Below are positions 28,401 through 37,897 of a stretch of 64,000 bases of DNA, piece by piece; positions within the stretch are counted from its first letter, which is position 1; each line of letters starts with the position of its first letter. The notes beneath the pieces are model-generated. The model did no database searches, was not told the origin of the DNA, and saw nothing but the letters and a program-made list of their open reading frames with translations. The translations under genes and the position numbers were made by a program. This DNA is from Nitrosomonas sp. (GTDB taxonomy: Bacteria > Pseudomonadota > Gammaproteobacteria > Burkholderiales > Nitrosomonadaceae), in assembly GCF_019752415.1 (NCBI RefSeq), contig NZ_JAIEME010000007.1:1-64000 (forward strand). The letters run 5' to 3'.

Positions 28401-30206
28401 TCATTGCATCGGCCTTCGCACTTCACGAAACCAAACCCGGTATTGTTCCATTTTCGCGCGTTGCTCCGCCGGTGCATAGCGGCGGCAGGTGGCATATTCT
28501 TCCGTATCCGGCTTTGCACCCCAACGTATTTCTGCGCAGTCGTTTGGGTTATAAGCCATTTCATAGGCTGGTTTGCGTGCCAATACCTCGGCCACGGAAA
28601 GCTCCCACGAACTGCCGTCTGTGCGTGTGTAGCGAATGCTTTGCTCCTGGATGCGTTTTGTGTGGTATTGCTCAATCTTGGCCTTGGCTTCTTCGGGGTT
28701 TTTGTCCTTCAGTACAAACAATTCGGGGTGGCGCACGATTTTCTCGGGCAAACCGTTTAGCACGTTAATCGCGATGATGAGGCGCATATCACGAGAAGGG
28801 GTGGAATAATCCTCCCAGGGGCCGAGGGTCTGAAAAATTGCTGCGCCGCTGGGCATGGAGATGACGCTGCGCGGGTTTTTGCGGAAGTATGCTTCACCAT
28901 TGTTCACGGAATTGACGCGCGTCTCGATTTGCTCGACCAAGGCCGTCAACGTCGCTTCGTAAACTTGCACGGGATCAAGGCCGCTAGGGTTGATGAGATT
29001 GGCAAGCGTGGCGTAGAAATCATCGGGCGTGAGGTAATCTTGCTCCAACGAAAAGGTAGTGAATTCGGGGTGGTCGATTAGCTCGTCATTGGCGAGTATC
29101 CGCCACTTGCCCGGAGACGTGGAGATCAAAGGTCGGAAAGCCTTGAAACCCGGCCCTGCGTTTTCGGTGTTGGCGAAAAGCAGAGTGCCTTCCCAGATTT
29201 GCTTGCGCGCGACCGAGTTGTCAGGCTGCGCGTCAACGGCCAGTAGCATACCAGGGCGATCGGCCGTCTGCGGCACCCACTCGACCAGCACTAAAATATG
29301 TCCGTAGGGGTCGGCATAGACTGTTCCCGGCCACAGGGTTTTTCGGCTAAGCGAAATCGGATACAGATCGGTGGATTCATCGGCAAGCCCAGTGCGCGCC
29401 GAGCCGGAATGAACGGTGTCGACCAATCGCCTGCTGAATTTCTTGAAATTAGCCTGCGAACTGATGCCGCGCGTAAATTCGGTTATGATGGTGGGCGTGC
29501 CGCAATACGGTGGCGCTTTGGCCGAGCCGCGCCCGCAGGCACGGAAAGCAATTGGCAAACCGGTCTTCCAGGCAAAATACGCCCGCAAGGTGTAAGGCAG
29601 GTCAGCGCAATCGGGGGTTAGCGGCAAATTATTATCTTCGTTGATACCGAGATAGTTGTGCAGAAAGTTGCGCTCGACGTTGCGCAGGAACGGTTCCAGG
29701 GAATTGAAACTGAGATTTTCCTCGGGCGGTGCGCCAAATAATGCTTCAATCCAGGCGGAATAAAATGCTTCGGTGGCAAGGTTCCAGGCTCGAAGTCTTT
29801 CCTGTTGATCTGATCCACCAAGCGTAAGCGTATGGCAGGCAATAAGCTTACCATTCCGATTTGCTTCTATGCGATATCGTCCCTCATTAAGTTTTTCCAA
29901 TACGGCGATCAGGCTCCAAGGCGGACCACCACGGCGTTGGGATTGCAGTGACATACGCTGGTCCTGACTGTCGATCAATACTAATTCAGATGCCGGACCA
30001 TCTGTAGATACGGCCATGATCTTGAACGGTTCATCGATCTTAGGATTGAGAGGAGAAACCCAAATGTGTGTCGCGCCGGTTGCTTCGCATGCAGTGTCTT
30101 CAGCATGGACTGCCGGGATGCTAACCCATGCCAGCAAGCATACAAGGAAACAATTCGCGGACAGGATTAGTAAGTCCGAAAAATAGCCTAATCGGTAAGA
30201 ACGCAT
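28401..30206 (-). CDS. Secreted protein with possible transglutaminase-like Cys-His-Asp triad
   Basis: The 601-residue protein starts with a signal peptide ending near AVHAED (about 35-40). About residue 200, the segment DCADLPYTLRAYFAWKTGLP resembles the nucleophile helix of transglutaminase/papain-like folds. GHILVLVEW and AVDAQPD follow near 305-330 at spacing that could supply His and Asp. The N-terminal 100 residues look like a beta-sandwich. The C-terminal half (EQYHTKRIQEQSIRYTRTDGSSW) shows no domain I know. Base composition is richer in GC than the neighbours. The proposed fold is inference from a motif; the gene itself is well supported by length and signal peptide. Confidence 0.7.
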   Translation of the reverse strand: MRSYRLGYFSDLLILSANCFLVCLLAWVSIPAVHAEDTACEATGATHIWVSPLNPKIDEPFKIMAVSTDGPASELVLIDSQDQRMSLQSQRRGGPPWSLIAVLEKLNEGRYRIEANRNGKLIACHTLTLGGSDQQERLRAWNLATEAFYSAWIEALFGAPPEENLSFNSLEPFLRNVERNFLHNYLGINEDNNLPLTPDCADLPYTLRAYFAWKTGLPIAFRACGRGSAKAPPYCGTPTIITEFTRGISSQANFKKFSRRLVDTVHSGSARTGLADESTDLYPISLSRKTLWPGTVYADPYGHILVLVEWVPQTADRPGMLLAVDAQPDNSVARKQIWEGTLLFANTENAGPGFKAFRPLISTSPGKWRILANDELIDHPEFTTFSLEQDYLTPDDFYATLANLINPSGLDPVQVYEATLTALVEQIETRVNSVNNGEAYFRKNPRSVISMPSGAAIFQTLGPWEDYSTPSRDMRLIIAINVLNGLPEKIVRHPELFVLKDKNPEEAKAKIEQYHTKRIQEQSIRYTRTDGSSWELSVAEVLARKPAYEMAYNPNDCAEIRWGAKPDTEEYATCRRYAPAEQRAKMEQYRVWFREVRRPMQ

Positions 30207-30962
30207 AGACGCTCCTGCAATAGTTTTCTCGAAAGGTAGAAATAGAGAACTCTCGCAGCAGATTGTACCTCCTGTTGCACAATTTCAATTACTTTTATCA
30301 TTTTTACCAAATCGCCTTTAGGCATTGCACTTCGAAATTGAATCTGCGTGATTTAAAGTATAGACAGATATACATGCTTAAGACTAATAGTAACAATCTG
30401 TTGATCCAGTATTCAAATTTCAGAGGTGTGCGTCAAAATGGAATCCACGTGTTGTTTAACCAGCGGCTAGATTTGACAGTAACTAATTGATCCCTTATAG
30501 AATTCATAGTTATATTGTATGCAGGGAAGCTCTCTCCATCTTCCGTTTCATGGAGTCCATAGTTCCATGAAAATTAGCACACCTTTCCCAATAAGCCTTC
30601 GTCTCTTCGGGAAGTAATTTAACTCAAGCTTCATTTTTGATTTTTGATCATTGTTGCTTTGGATAGCAATGTAAGTGCCTATAACCTGTCCAGTTTGCCA
30701 CACTCATTTACTGTAGAGAATTCAAATGATTTATCACGCTGCATAGTACAAATGTACTGGCAATAGGCGAGTTAATGTACTAATAAAAAAGGATAATGTT
30801 CCTATAGCTGAAAAAATATATATGTTTAGAATGCAGGCTGTGCGGAAATGATTAGAAGCTATAAATTATCAATGCTTACCGCCTAAGTGTGAGACGTTAT
30901 TTATACACTTGTAATTGGAACTGATTGAATTAATTTTTTGTAACTCACCCGGAGATTTGAAA
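30207..30962. other. Long intergenic region between divergent secreted-protein genes
   Basis: About 750 AT-rich bases with no convincing gene. A 22-base segment at 30349-30370 recurs with one mismatch at 32305-32326. The ribosome-binding site of the PEP-CTERM gene (CCCGGAG) lies at the right end. Promoters for both flanking genes must lie here but I cannot place them. Confidence 0.5.
30349..30390. repeat. Copy 1 of a short dispersed repeat
   Basis: TGATTTAAAGTATAGACAGA and the next two bases match the stretch at 32305-32326 with one mismatch. The similarity continues past a small indel (CTTA, then GACTA). Both copies have the same orientation and lie upstream of minus-strand genes for exported proteins. 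Confidence 0.5.
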
Positions 30963-31538
30963 ATGAAAAATAACTTTAAACTGAAATTACTGGCAGCAGC
31001 TGTTTTGATGGCAAGTGGCGTAGCACACGCAGGCAGTGCTTTCCTGAATGGTAGCCCAACAGGAGGTAACGGATCAGAAGCAAATCCATATAACTTTGGT
31101 GTAGTGGGCGCATCTGTAAGCGCACTCTTTGTAAATATTGGTGGTCCTGCAAATGGATTTTTCGAAGAATATGCAAACTTCACTATCCCAACACTTTCAA
31201 GTACTTCCGGATCTTCGAATGCGTACGCATTAAATTTCATGGGTATTAATGTGCTAGATATTCAAAATTTGGTAGTTGAAGTATGGGATAACACGCATCC
31301 AGGGGGCTCAACTTTGTACGCCACATTGGTTGGAGACAATTTAACCCATGCATTTGGTAATTTAGCTGCTGGTCAATATCATCTTGATATTAGCGGTCAG
31401 TTTGGTCCGAACGCTTTTGGCGGGCAATATTCAGTTGCGATGCAAGCATTGCCTGTACCAGAACCAGAGACATACGCGATGCTCCTGGCTGGTCTTGGTT
31501 TAGTTGGTTTCTCGGCGCGTCGTCGCAAAATCGCTTAA
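30963..31538 (+). CDS. PEP-CTERM sorting domain-containing secreted protein
   Basis: The 191-residue protein uses the ATG at 30963, which has GGAG about 8 bases upstream and opens directly onto a signal peptide (LKLLAAAVLMASGVAHAG); a longer frame from 30915 lacks these. The body is a small beta-rich, Gly/Asn-rich domain of about 140 residues. It ends with VPEPETYAMLLAGLGLVGF and the basic tail SARRRKIA, the exosortase recognition signal. The sorting tag nearly repeats that of the protein at 20.7-21.5 kb although the bodies differ. A clear terminator follows. Confidence 0.93.
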   Translation: MKNNFKLKLLAAAVLMASGVAHAGSAFLNGSPTGGNGSEANPYNFGVVGASVSALFVNIGGPANGFFEEYANFTIPTLSSTSGSSNAYALNFMGINVLDIQNLVVEVWDNTHPGGSTLYATLVGDNLTHAFGNLAAGQYHLDISGQFGPNAFGGQYSVAMQALPVPEPETYAMLLAGLGLVGFSARRRKIA

Positions 31539-31555
31539 TTAAATTGATACGAGAG

Positions 31556-31589
31556 ACCACAGAGAAATAATACTTCTCTGTGGTTTTTC
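31556..31589. terminator. Bidirectional intrinsic terminator
   Basis: ACCACAGAGAA (31556-31566) pairs perfectly with TTCTCTGTGGT (31574-31584) and is followed by T on the plus strand. The minus strand has T in the corresponding place (AAAAACC). It separates the convergent PEP-CTERM gene and the unknown exported protein gene and probably serves both. Confidence 0.88.
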
Positions 31590-31624
31590 TGTGAAATCAG
31601 TATTCACTTTTTGGTTTTAACAAA

Positions 31625-32278
31625 TTATTTGATAACATTTTCGCTCTTTAACTCAAACGTCCCTGTATGTTTGCCATTGACTGTATATTCATAAGTGCCG
31701 GCTGATTGACCATACACTTGCAGCGGCAAAACGAGCGTGTATAGTTTATCATCTGTAGTACAGGGAGCTTCTGTATCAGTTCCCGAAAATCGATTGTAAA
31801 ATGCTACTGTTACTTCGAATCGGAGACGATATTGCGGTTTATCCATATATTTAGTGTGTCCTTGATTAACAATCAGAACATTTCCACATGAATAGTTGAA
31901 ATATCCGCTTAATTTAAGAAAAACCTGAATTGGCTGTTCGCCCGTCACGACAAGGTCTACCTGCTCTACGATATCTTCATTTAATGGAACTGCATCAACC
32001 CCCATCAATTTGTACGCATCAATCGCTGGATCATAATGTAACCGAATGTTGTGATACAAAACGTTGTGATCAAACGTAACGATACCTGGTATTGAAAGTA
32101 TGCCATCGTGATAAAAGTTATCTGGCTCTGCTTTTCCCACGTGACTTGTATCTCCTCTACCAAGCATTCCATAATAAATTGGATTGCTTTGCACGGAAAT
32201 TGGAATTAATACCATTAATCCCAGAATCAAAATGGAAAATATAAAATCAATCGTTTTTCTTTTTTGATGATTATTCAT
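31625..32278 (-). CDS. Exported protein of unknown function
   Basis: The 217-residue protein has a basic start and a hydrophobic signal or anchor segment (about 13-31, FSILILGLMVLIPISVQS). The mature chain looks beta-rich, with four Cys-poor strands and one Cys pair (SCGN and APCTT) that may form a disulfide. It ends in a strand-rich segment YEYTVNGKHTGTFELKS. No family is recognised. It is a single gene, convergent with the PEP-CTERM gene and separated from it by the shared terminator. Confidence 0.65.
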   Translation of the reverse strand: MNNHQKRKTIDFIFSILILGLMVLIPISVQSNPIYYGMLGRGDTSHVGKAEPDNFYHDGILSIPGIVTFDHNVLYHNIRLHYDPAIDAYKLMGVDAVPLNEDIVEQVDLVVTGEQPIQVFLKLSGYFNYSCGNVLIVNQGHTKYMDKPQYRLRFEVTVAFYNRFSGTDTEAPCTTDDKLYTLVLPLQVYGQSAGTYEYTVNGKHTGTFELKSENVIK

Positions 32279-32304
32279 GGCGACTAATCGAAGTGTGTAT
32301 AAGA

Positions 32305-32336
32305 TGATTTAAAGTATACACAGATACTTAGACTAG
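32305..32336. repeat. Copy 2 of a short dispersed repeat
   Basis: The segment starting TGATTTAAAGTATA matches 30349-30370 over 22 bases with one mismatch, then CTTAGACTA matches after an indel. It lies 27 bases upstream of the start of the unknown exported protein gene, so here it overlaps the likely promoter. Confidence 0.5.
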
Positions 32337-32399
32337 CGGCGCAAAGCGTGAAGACAGATCGCTACTTGAGAAAACAAACGGGATCGAGATCCGATAAAG

Positions 32400-33401
32400 T
32401 CAGCTCTCTTCTAATTTGGTGTGATTAAACTGATTATTATTGTCTTGCAGCATGATCGAATCGGTGCTTCTTAACGCATGCTTATCGTGTTGCAAACACA
32501 AATCCCAATAAGGCAATCCTTCAAATCGTTTGATGAGAAAATCGACAAATGCCCTGACGCGTTGCGAAAGATGGCGTGTTTGCGGGTAAATGGCATAGGC
32601 AGCGAGTTGTGAGAGCTGGTATTTGGTCAGTAGCGGGATCAATCTGCCACTTTCAATTGCTTTATACACGATAAATGTTGGCATCAGCACGATGCCCAAT
32701 CCATCAACGGCGGCATCGCGAAGAAACTCGCCATTACTGGCTTTTAGATAAGGGGTTATTTTGGTTGTAATCAATTGACCTTCGGCATCATACAAACTCC
32801 AGCTCTCAAAATTGCTGATCAGGTTGTAGACCAAACATCGGTGTTTGATTAATTCTCTCGGTGATTGGGGCGTGCCATTGCGTTCGAGGTAATCCGGGCT
32901 TGCGCACATCACGGCTTGAATCGGGGCAAGCCGGCGTGCAATCAGACTGGAGTCCGGCAAGCTGGCGATTCGAATGGCCAAATCAAAACCTTCTGCAAGA
33001 ATATCCACTTGGCGATCATTAAAATCCAGGTCGAATTCAATGTCTGGATGCGCCTGCAAAAATACATTGATCGCAGGGCCCAGATGCATTAAACCAAAAC
33101 TCAGTGGCACAGCCACCTTCAAGTTGCCTTTTAAGGCGCCGTGGAATTGTGACGTGGCATGCTCTGCTTCGAGGATGTCGGCGAGGATGCGTACAGATTG
33201 CTGATAAAAAGCGCGCCCGCTCTCGGTCAGATTCATTTGTCGGGTAGTGCGATGAAATAGCTCAACACCGAGATGTTCTTCGAGTTCTTTCAAACGCCGG
33301 CTAACCACTGACTTGGCTACGTCCATGCGATCCGCCGCGCCGCTAATGCTACCGGCCTCAACGACACGCACAAACGCGTTCATATTTTCAAATCGATCCA
33401 T
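32400..33401 (-). CDS. LysR family transcriptional regulator
   Basis: The 333-residue protein has the LysR winged helix-turn-helix at 1-60 (FVRVVEAGSISGAADRM, VSRRLKELEEHLGVELF) and the effector-binding domain from about 90. The N-terminus MDRFENMNAFVRV is typical. The C-terminal 30 residues extend beyond the usual family end. It is divergent from the pirin gene with a 129-base gap, so by the common LysR pattern it probably controls pirin-doxX; the effector is unknown. Confidence 0.92.
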   Translation of the reverse strand: MDRFENMNAFVRVVEAGSISGAADRMDVAKSVVSRRLKELEEHLGVELFHRTTRQMNLTESGRAFYQQSVRILADILEAEHATSQFHGALKGNLKVAVPLSFGLMHLGPAINVFLQAHPDIEFDLDFNDRQVDILAEGFDLAIRIASLPDSSLIARRLAPIQAVMCASPDYLERNGTPQSPRELIKHRCLVYNLISNFESWSLYDAEGQLITTKITPYLKASNGEFLRDAAVDGLGIVLMPTFIVYKAIESGRLIPLLTKYQLSQLAAYAIYPQTRHLSQRVRAFVDFLIKRFEGLPYWDLCLQHDKHALRSTDSIMLQDNNNQFNHTKLEES

Positions 33402-33530
33402 TGGATAGTCTAATTGTTGCTTATATAAGAACAGTCATTTCTTGTGGCGGCTATTTATTCTTATTATTGCAACTATGATAATACTTCGAGCAAACACGTC
33501 ATAAAGATTATTACCGAAAAGGAAAAAATA

Positions 33531-34400
33531 ATGAATACAGTCGTTAACGAGACAAGATTTATTCCCGCAGTGGCAGTACCGGAAGGTGCCGGTGTTACGG
33601 TGCACCGCACGATTGGCACACCGGCATTGCGCAATTATGATCCATTCCTGTTGCTGGATCACATCAGCAGCAATAACCCGGAGGAATACATTGCCGGTTT
33701 CCCGTCTCATCCGCATCGCGGGTTCAGCACATTTACGTACATCATCGATGGTCATATGGCGCATCAGGACAGTATGGGCAATACCGGCGATCTGGGTCCC
33801 GGCTCCGCGCAGTGGATGAAGGCCGCCAGCGGTGTTATTCATTCCGAAATGCCGAAACAGGAAAATGGTTTGTTACGCGGATTTCAACTGTGGATTAATC
33901 TGCCTGCAGCGAATAAGCTGGATCATCCTGAGTATCAGGAATATTCCGCAGCGGCTTTTCCTGTGGTGGAAACACCGGATTATAGGTTGAAAGTATTAAT
34001 CGGCCGCTTTGCCGATGCGAGCGCACCGATCGTGGATAGCATTACCGATGTGTCTTATTTGGATGTGCAGGTGCAGCCCGGCAAGCATTTTCAGCATCAT
34101 CTGCCGGTGGAGAACAATAGTTTCCTGTATGTGTTTGAGGGTGATGGGCAACTCGATGAACAAATGGCGCCACTGCATTCCCTCGTGATATTGGAGTCTG
34201 ATGTTCGTTCGTTCAATTTTGTTGCAGGAAAAGCGGGCGCACGTTTTGTTGTCGTGAGCGGTAGACCGATCAATGAACCAATTGTTCAGTATGGCCCGTT
34301 TGTGATGAACACTCGAGAACAAATTGATCAGGCGATGAAAGATTTTCAGTCTAACAATTTTGTACGTGATCGTGCATGGATCAAACGCGATAAAAAATAA
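33531..34400 (+). CDS. Pirin family protein
   Basis: The 289-residue bicupin uses the ATG at 33531, which has AAGGAAA 8 bases upstream; a longer frame from 33444 is rejected. The N-terminal cupin carries the metal ligands in HPHRGFSTFTYIIDGHMAHQD and a later Glu in HSEMP. The second cupin (about 170-280) has no clear metal set. Relatives include quercetinase-like and regulatory pirins. It is 33 bases upstream of the DoxX gene, likely one transcript. Confidence 0.9.
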   Translation: MNTVVNETRFIPAVAVPEGAGVTVHRTIGTPALRNYDPFLLLDHISSNNPEEYIAGFPSHPHRGFSTFTYIIDGHMAHQDSMGNTGDLGPGSAQWMKAASGVIHSEMPKQENGLLRGFQLWINLPAANKLDHPEYQEYSAAAFPVVETPDYRLKVLIGRFADASAPIVDSITDVSYLDVQVQPGKHFQHHLPVENNSFLYVFEGDGQLDEQMAPLHSLVILESDVRSFNFVAGKAGARFVVVSGRPINEPIVQYGPFVMNTREQIDQAMKDFQSNNFVRDRAWIKRDKK

Positions 34401-34433
34401 AATAAATAATCAACCAATTTTAAGGAGATTCAA

Positions 34434-34814
34434 ATGGAAAAAATCAGTCAATTCGTAGCACGCTTATTTCTTGCGCAAATCTTTCTGTTTTCCGGTGTTT
34501 TCAAAATCAGCGGATATGAGGGCACGCAAGGCTATATGGAAGCGATGGGCGTGCCGGGGATGCTATTGCCGTTGGTGATAGTAATTGAAGTGGGCGGTGG
34601 TTTGGCGATCGTTGCGGGATGGCAGACCAAGTTAGTCTCGATTGCATTGGCAACATTTACGGTTGTCGCTGCTGTAGTCTTTCACAATAACTTTTCCGAT
34701 CAGATGCAGATGATTATGTTTATGAAGAATATTGCGATAGCGGGCGGTTTTATATTATTGGCTGTTCATGGTGCGGGTGGATACAGTCTGGATAGCCGCC
34801 GTAGCAAGTCATAA
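34434..34814 (+). CDS. DoxX family membrane protein
   Basis: The 126-residue protein has four predicted membrane helices and the family start FVARLFLAQIFLFSGVFKI. Related proteins associate with thiol or redox functions, but no specific role can be assigned. AAGGAG lies 8 bases before the ATG. It pairs with the pirin gene, and a terminator follows. Confidence 0.88.
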   Translation: MEKISQFVARLFLAQIFLFSGVFKISGYEGTQGYMEAMGVPGMLLPLVIVIEVGGGLAIVAGWQTKLVSIALATFTVVAAVVFHNNFSDQMQMIMFMKNIAIAGGFILLAVHGAGGYSLDSRRSKS

Positions 34815-34842
34815 GAAATTCAGATAATCTACATTGTTCTTT

Positions 34843-34868
34843 AACCCGGCGGCTTGCAGCTGGGTTTT
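34843..34868 (+). terminator. Intrinsic terminator after the DoxX gene
   Basis: AACCCGGC (34843-34850) pairs with GCTGGGTT (34859-34866, one G-T pair), followed by TTTC. It ends the pirin-doxX transcript ahead of sdhC. Confidence 0.65.
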
Positions 34869-34976
34869 CATTGGTGATAGCTTGTATCATGCGGCATAAC
34901 AGACTAAACTTGGCTCCGGTAATAAGCGTTTAAGCCGAATTTTGGCGATAGAATTTTCTACTTTAGAATTTCCCGC

Positions 34977-35366
34977 ATGGAAGCGAAATTGCAAAATAAA
35001 CGCCCCAAGCATCTGAATCTCTTCAAGATCAGGCAGCCTTTACCGGCTGTGGTTTCAATTCTGCACCGCATCAGTGGTGCTTTGCTGTTTTTTCCCGGTA
35101 TTCCATTATTATTGTATAGCCTGCAAATGCTGTTGCAATCGCAGCAAAGTTTTGAAGCTTTACAGGAATGTTTGCGCGATCCGGTTATTAAAGTGGCGTT
35201 GTTACTCCCAATATGGTTTTTCCTGCATCATTTGTGCGCAGGCATTCGCCATCTGGCATTGGATCTGCATATCGGCGTCACGTTGCCGCAGGCGCGGATG
35301 GGAAGTATGTTGGTAGTGGCGGCGGGCATCCTGCTTACTGCTTTGATTGGGGTGATGCTATGGTAA
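34977..35366 (+). CDS. sdhC: Succinate dehydrogenase cytochrome b556 subunit
   Basis: The 129-residue protein has three membrane helices. RPKHLNLFKIRQPLPAVVSI at the start and HRISG are SdhC signatures, and HHLCAGIRHLALDLHIG supplies the likely heme b and quinone-side His. It anchors complex II in the inner membrane. The stop overlaps the sdhD start by 7 bases. Confidence 0.93.
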   Translation: MEAKLQNKRPKHLNLFKIRQPLPAVVSILHRISGALLFFPGIPLLLYSLQMLLQSQQSFEALQECLRDPVIKVALLLPIWFFLHHLCAGIRHLALDLHIGVTLPQARMGSMLVVAAGILLTALIGVMLW

Positions 35367-35713
35367 AGCAACCCAGGCGTGCCGTAACGGGCGCACACTA
35401 CGGTTTGAAGGATTGGCTGGTGCAGCGCGTGACAGCCGTTTTGATGACGCTTTATCTCATAGGGCTGGCCGGTGTTTTATATGTTGTCGCACCGCAAGAT
35501 TACGTAGCATGGAAAGGCCTATTCAGTCACCAAGTGATGCGCATCGCGACCTTTGTATTTTTCATTTGCGTTTTCTGGCATGCCTGGATCGGGATGCGTA
35601 ATATCCTGATGGATTATGTGCACCCCGTGGCAATCCGCTTGACCGTGCAAATTCTGGTAATTACCGCCTTGCTGTTTTATCTGGTGTGGACTGCTGACAT
35701 ATTGTGGAGTTGA
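35360..35713 (+). CDS. sdhD: Succinate dehydrogenase membrane anchor subunit
   Basis: The protein has 117 residues from the ATG at 35360, which overlaps the end of sdhC; an upstream extension of this frame lies inside sdhC and is rejected. [18 protein letters not shown] at the start, three membrane helices and [18 protein letters not shown] near the middle are typical of SdhD. It contributes with SdhC to heme b and quinone binding. sdhA follows after one base. Confidence 0.92.
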   Translation: MVKQPRRAVTGAHYGLKDWLVQRVTAVLMTLYLIGLAGVLYVVAPQDYVAWKGLFSHQVMRIATFVFFICVFWHAWIGMRNILMDYVHPVAIRLTVQILVITALLFYLVWTADILWS

Positions 35714-35714
35714 T

Positions 35715-37478
35715 GTGGCAATAACCAAAAGAAAATTTGATGTAGTCATTGTTGGCGCAGGTGGCGCTGGGATGCGCGCTGCGTTGCAGTTGTCCGAGGC
35801 AGGATTAAAAGTGGCGGTGCTGTCCAAGGTATTTCCTACGCGCTCGCATACCGTTTCAGCACAAGGGGGAATTGCTGCTTCGCTGGGAAATGTCACGGAA
35901 GACAACTGGCACTGGCATATGTATGACACCGTGAAAGGATCGGATTATCTGGGTGACCAGGATGCCATCGAATTCATGTGCCGCCAGGCCAATGAAGTCG
36001 TCTATGAACTGGAACATTTTGGCATGCCGTTCGATCGACTGGAAAACGGCAAAATTTATCAGCGCCCGTTTGGCGGACAATCCCAAAATTTTGGTGGCGC
36101 GCAGGCAACGCGTTCTTGTGCCGCTGCTGACCGCACCGGGCATGCGCTATTGCATACACTGTATCAGCGCAACGTCAGCGCCAACACGCAATTTTTCATA
36201 GAATGGATGGCACTTGATCTGATTCGTGATGAGCAGGGCGACGTGTTAGGTGTGACCGCGATGGAAATGGAAACGGGTGAGATCTTGGTCTTGCAGGCTA
36301 GAGCCACCTTGTTTGCTACCGGTGGCGGCGGGCGGATTTTTCAGGCCAGTACCAATGCCTTGATCAACACAGGTGATGGTCTCGGGATTGCCGCGCGGGC
36401 TGGCATTCCGCTGGAAGATATGGAATTCTGGCAATTTCATCCCACCGGCGTCTACGGTGTGGGCGTGTTGATCAGTGAGGCTGTGCGTGGCGAGGGCGGT
36501 TATTTGCTGAATAGGAACGGCGAGCGGTTCATGGAACGTTATGCGCCCAACGCCAAGGATCTGGCCAGTCGTGACGTGGTTTCACGCGCGATGACGACGG
36601 AAATGAAAGACGGGCGCGGTTGCGGCGAGGAAAGTGACCATTTGTTGCTAAAGCTCGATCATTTGGGCGCTGAAATCATCAAAACCCGGTTACCGGGTAT
36701 CCGTGAACTGGCGATTAAATTTGCCCATGCCGATCCGATCAACGAACCGATTCCAGTCGTGCCCACCGCGCATTACATGATGGGCGGTATTCCAACCAAT
36801 TACTTCGGTCAGGTGGTGGCACCGTATAAAACCGGCCCGGAAGAAATTGTCTCCGGTTTTTACGCGGTGGGAGAGTGCGCTTGTGTCTCCGTGCACGGCG
36901 CCAACCGCTTGGGCACTAATTCGCTGCTCGACCTGGTGGTATTCGGCCGAGCCGCAGCCAATCAGATCATTGAAGATTTAAAAACCAATCCGCATCACAA
37001 GCTGCTGCCGGAGAATGCTGCGGATAAAACACTGACTCGCCTAACTCGCCTGGAGAGTCAGAAAGACGGCGAGAGCGTTGCGCAGGTGGGTGCTGCCTTG
37101 GCTAAAACAATGCAGACCTATTGCGGAGTTTTCCGTTTTGAAGACATGCTGCAAAAAGGTGTGGAAAAAATTCTTGAAGTCGGCGAGCGGGTTGGCCATA
37201 CGGAAATCAAGGATAAAAGCAAAGTGTTCAATACCGCACGCATTGAAGCGCTGGAGTTGGATAACCTGAAAGAAGTGGCTACTGCAACCATGATCTCCGC
37301 CGAAGCCCGGCGTGAAAGCCGCGGCGCGCATGCGCGCGATGATTATCCCGACCGGGATGATGTGAAGTGGTTAAAACATACGTTGTTTTTCAGTGAAGAT
37401 AATCGATTGGATTATAAACCGGTGCGGTTGAAACCGATTACGGTGGAATCTTTTCCACCGAAAGCAAGAACTTATTAG
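35715..37478 (+). CDS. sdhA: Succinate dehydrogenase flavoprotein subunit
   Basis: The 587-residue catalytic subunit has the FAD-binding [17 protein letters not shown] (14-30), the His for covalent FAD in [10 protein letters not shown] (His45), substrate motifs HPTGVYG and [18 protein letters not shown], and the active-site Arg region [19 protein letters not shown]. It starts at GTG 35715 with GGAG just upstream. Motifs are intact and length normal. No sdhB follows: after 37478 there is 420 bases of non-coding sequence and then minus-strand genes, so the iron-sulfur subunit must be encoded elsewhere. Confidence 0.97.
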   Translation: MAITKRKFDVVIVGAGGAGMRAALQLSEAGLKVAVLSKVFPTRSHTVSAQGGIAASLGNVTEDNWHWHMYDTVKGSDYLGDQDAIEFMCRQANEVVYELEHFGMPFDRLENGKIYQRPFGGQSQNFGGAQATRSCAAADRTGHALLHTLYQRNVSANTQFFIEWMALDLIRDEQGDVLGVTAMEMETGEILVLQARATLFATGGGGRIFQASTNALINTGDGLGIAARAGIPLEDMEFWQFHPTGVYGVGVLISEAVRGEGGYLLNRNGERFMERYAPNAKDLASRDVVSRAMTTEMKDGRGCGEESDHLLLKLDHLGAEIIKTRLPGIRELAIKFAHADPINEPIPVVPTAHYMMGGIPTNYFGQVVAPYKTGPEEIVSGFYAVGECACVSVHGANRLGTNSLLDLVVFGRAAANQIIEDLKTNPHHKLLPENAADKTLTRLTRLESQKDGESVAQVGAALAKTMQTYCGVFRFEDMLQKGVEKILEVGERVGHTEIKDKSKVFNTARIEALELDNLKEVATATMISAEARRESRGAHARDDYPDRDDVKWLKHTLFFSEDNRLDYKPVRLKPITVESFPPKARTY

Positions 37479-37897
37479 ATTTCATAACTTTGTTATGGTT
37501 CTGAAGACAGCAGCCTTTTCTATTTTTGGGATGGTTGCCTAACCAATTCCGAGAAGCTACTAACAGCTTTTATCCAATCGGTATCGTCAGCGTGAGCCAA
37601 GCATTCCAGCCTCCTGGCCATTTTTTGGCTCTTTTTCCCATGGCGGAAACTGCGAATTTATCGGATTTCTTGATGGAAATTAAACTGCCGGGCCATGGGT
37701 TTTGGTAGATAACAGTTTTTCTCGGGTAGTTTTTCCAGAACAACTGTTGTTTGATACTTTTTCAGGATCGACTGTTAATAGAATCTCCAGCAGATTTAGG
37801 CTGTTGGCGGCGTTCCTCGCTGCAAAAGAATCGCTCATGATCTTTAATCGCCTCATTTCTCGGCACAGATAAATTACACTGAGCTGTATCACTCTAT
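37479..37897. other. Intergenic region downstream of sdhA
   Basis: About 420 bases in the place where sdhB is usually found. No stretch codes for the CxxxxC/CxxC iron-sulfur motifs of SdhB. A short minus-strand frame (about 52 codons ending near 37680) is unrecognised. The region may be a relic of a rearrangement. Confidence 0.5.

Noticed and set aside
37479-37897. Degenerate sdhB
   Set aside because: No frame shows the Cys motifs of the iron-sulfur subunit.
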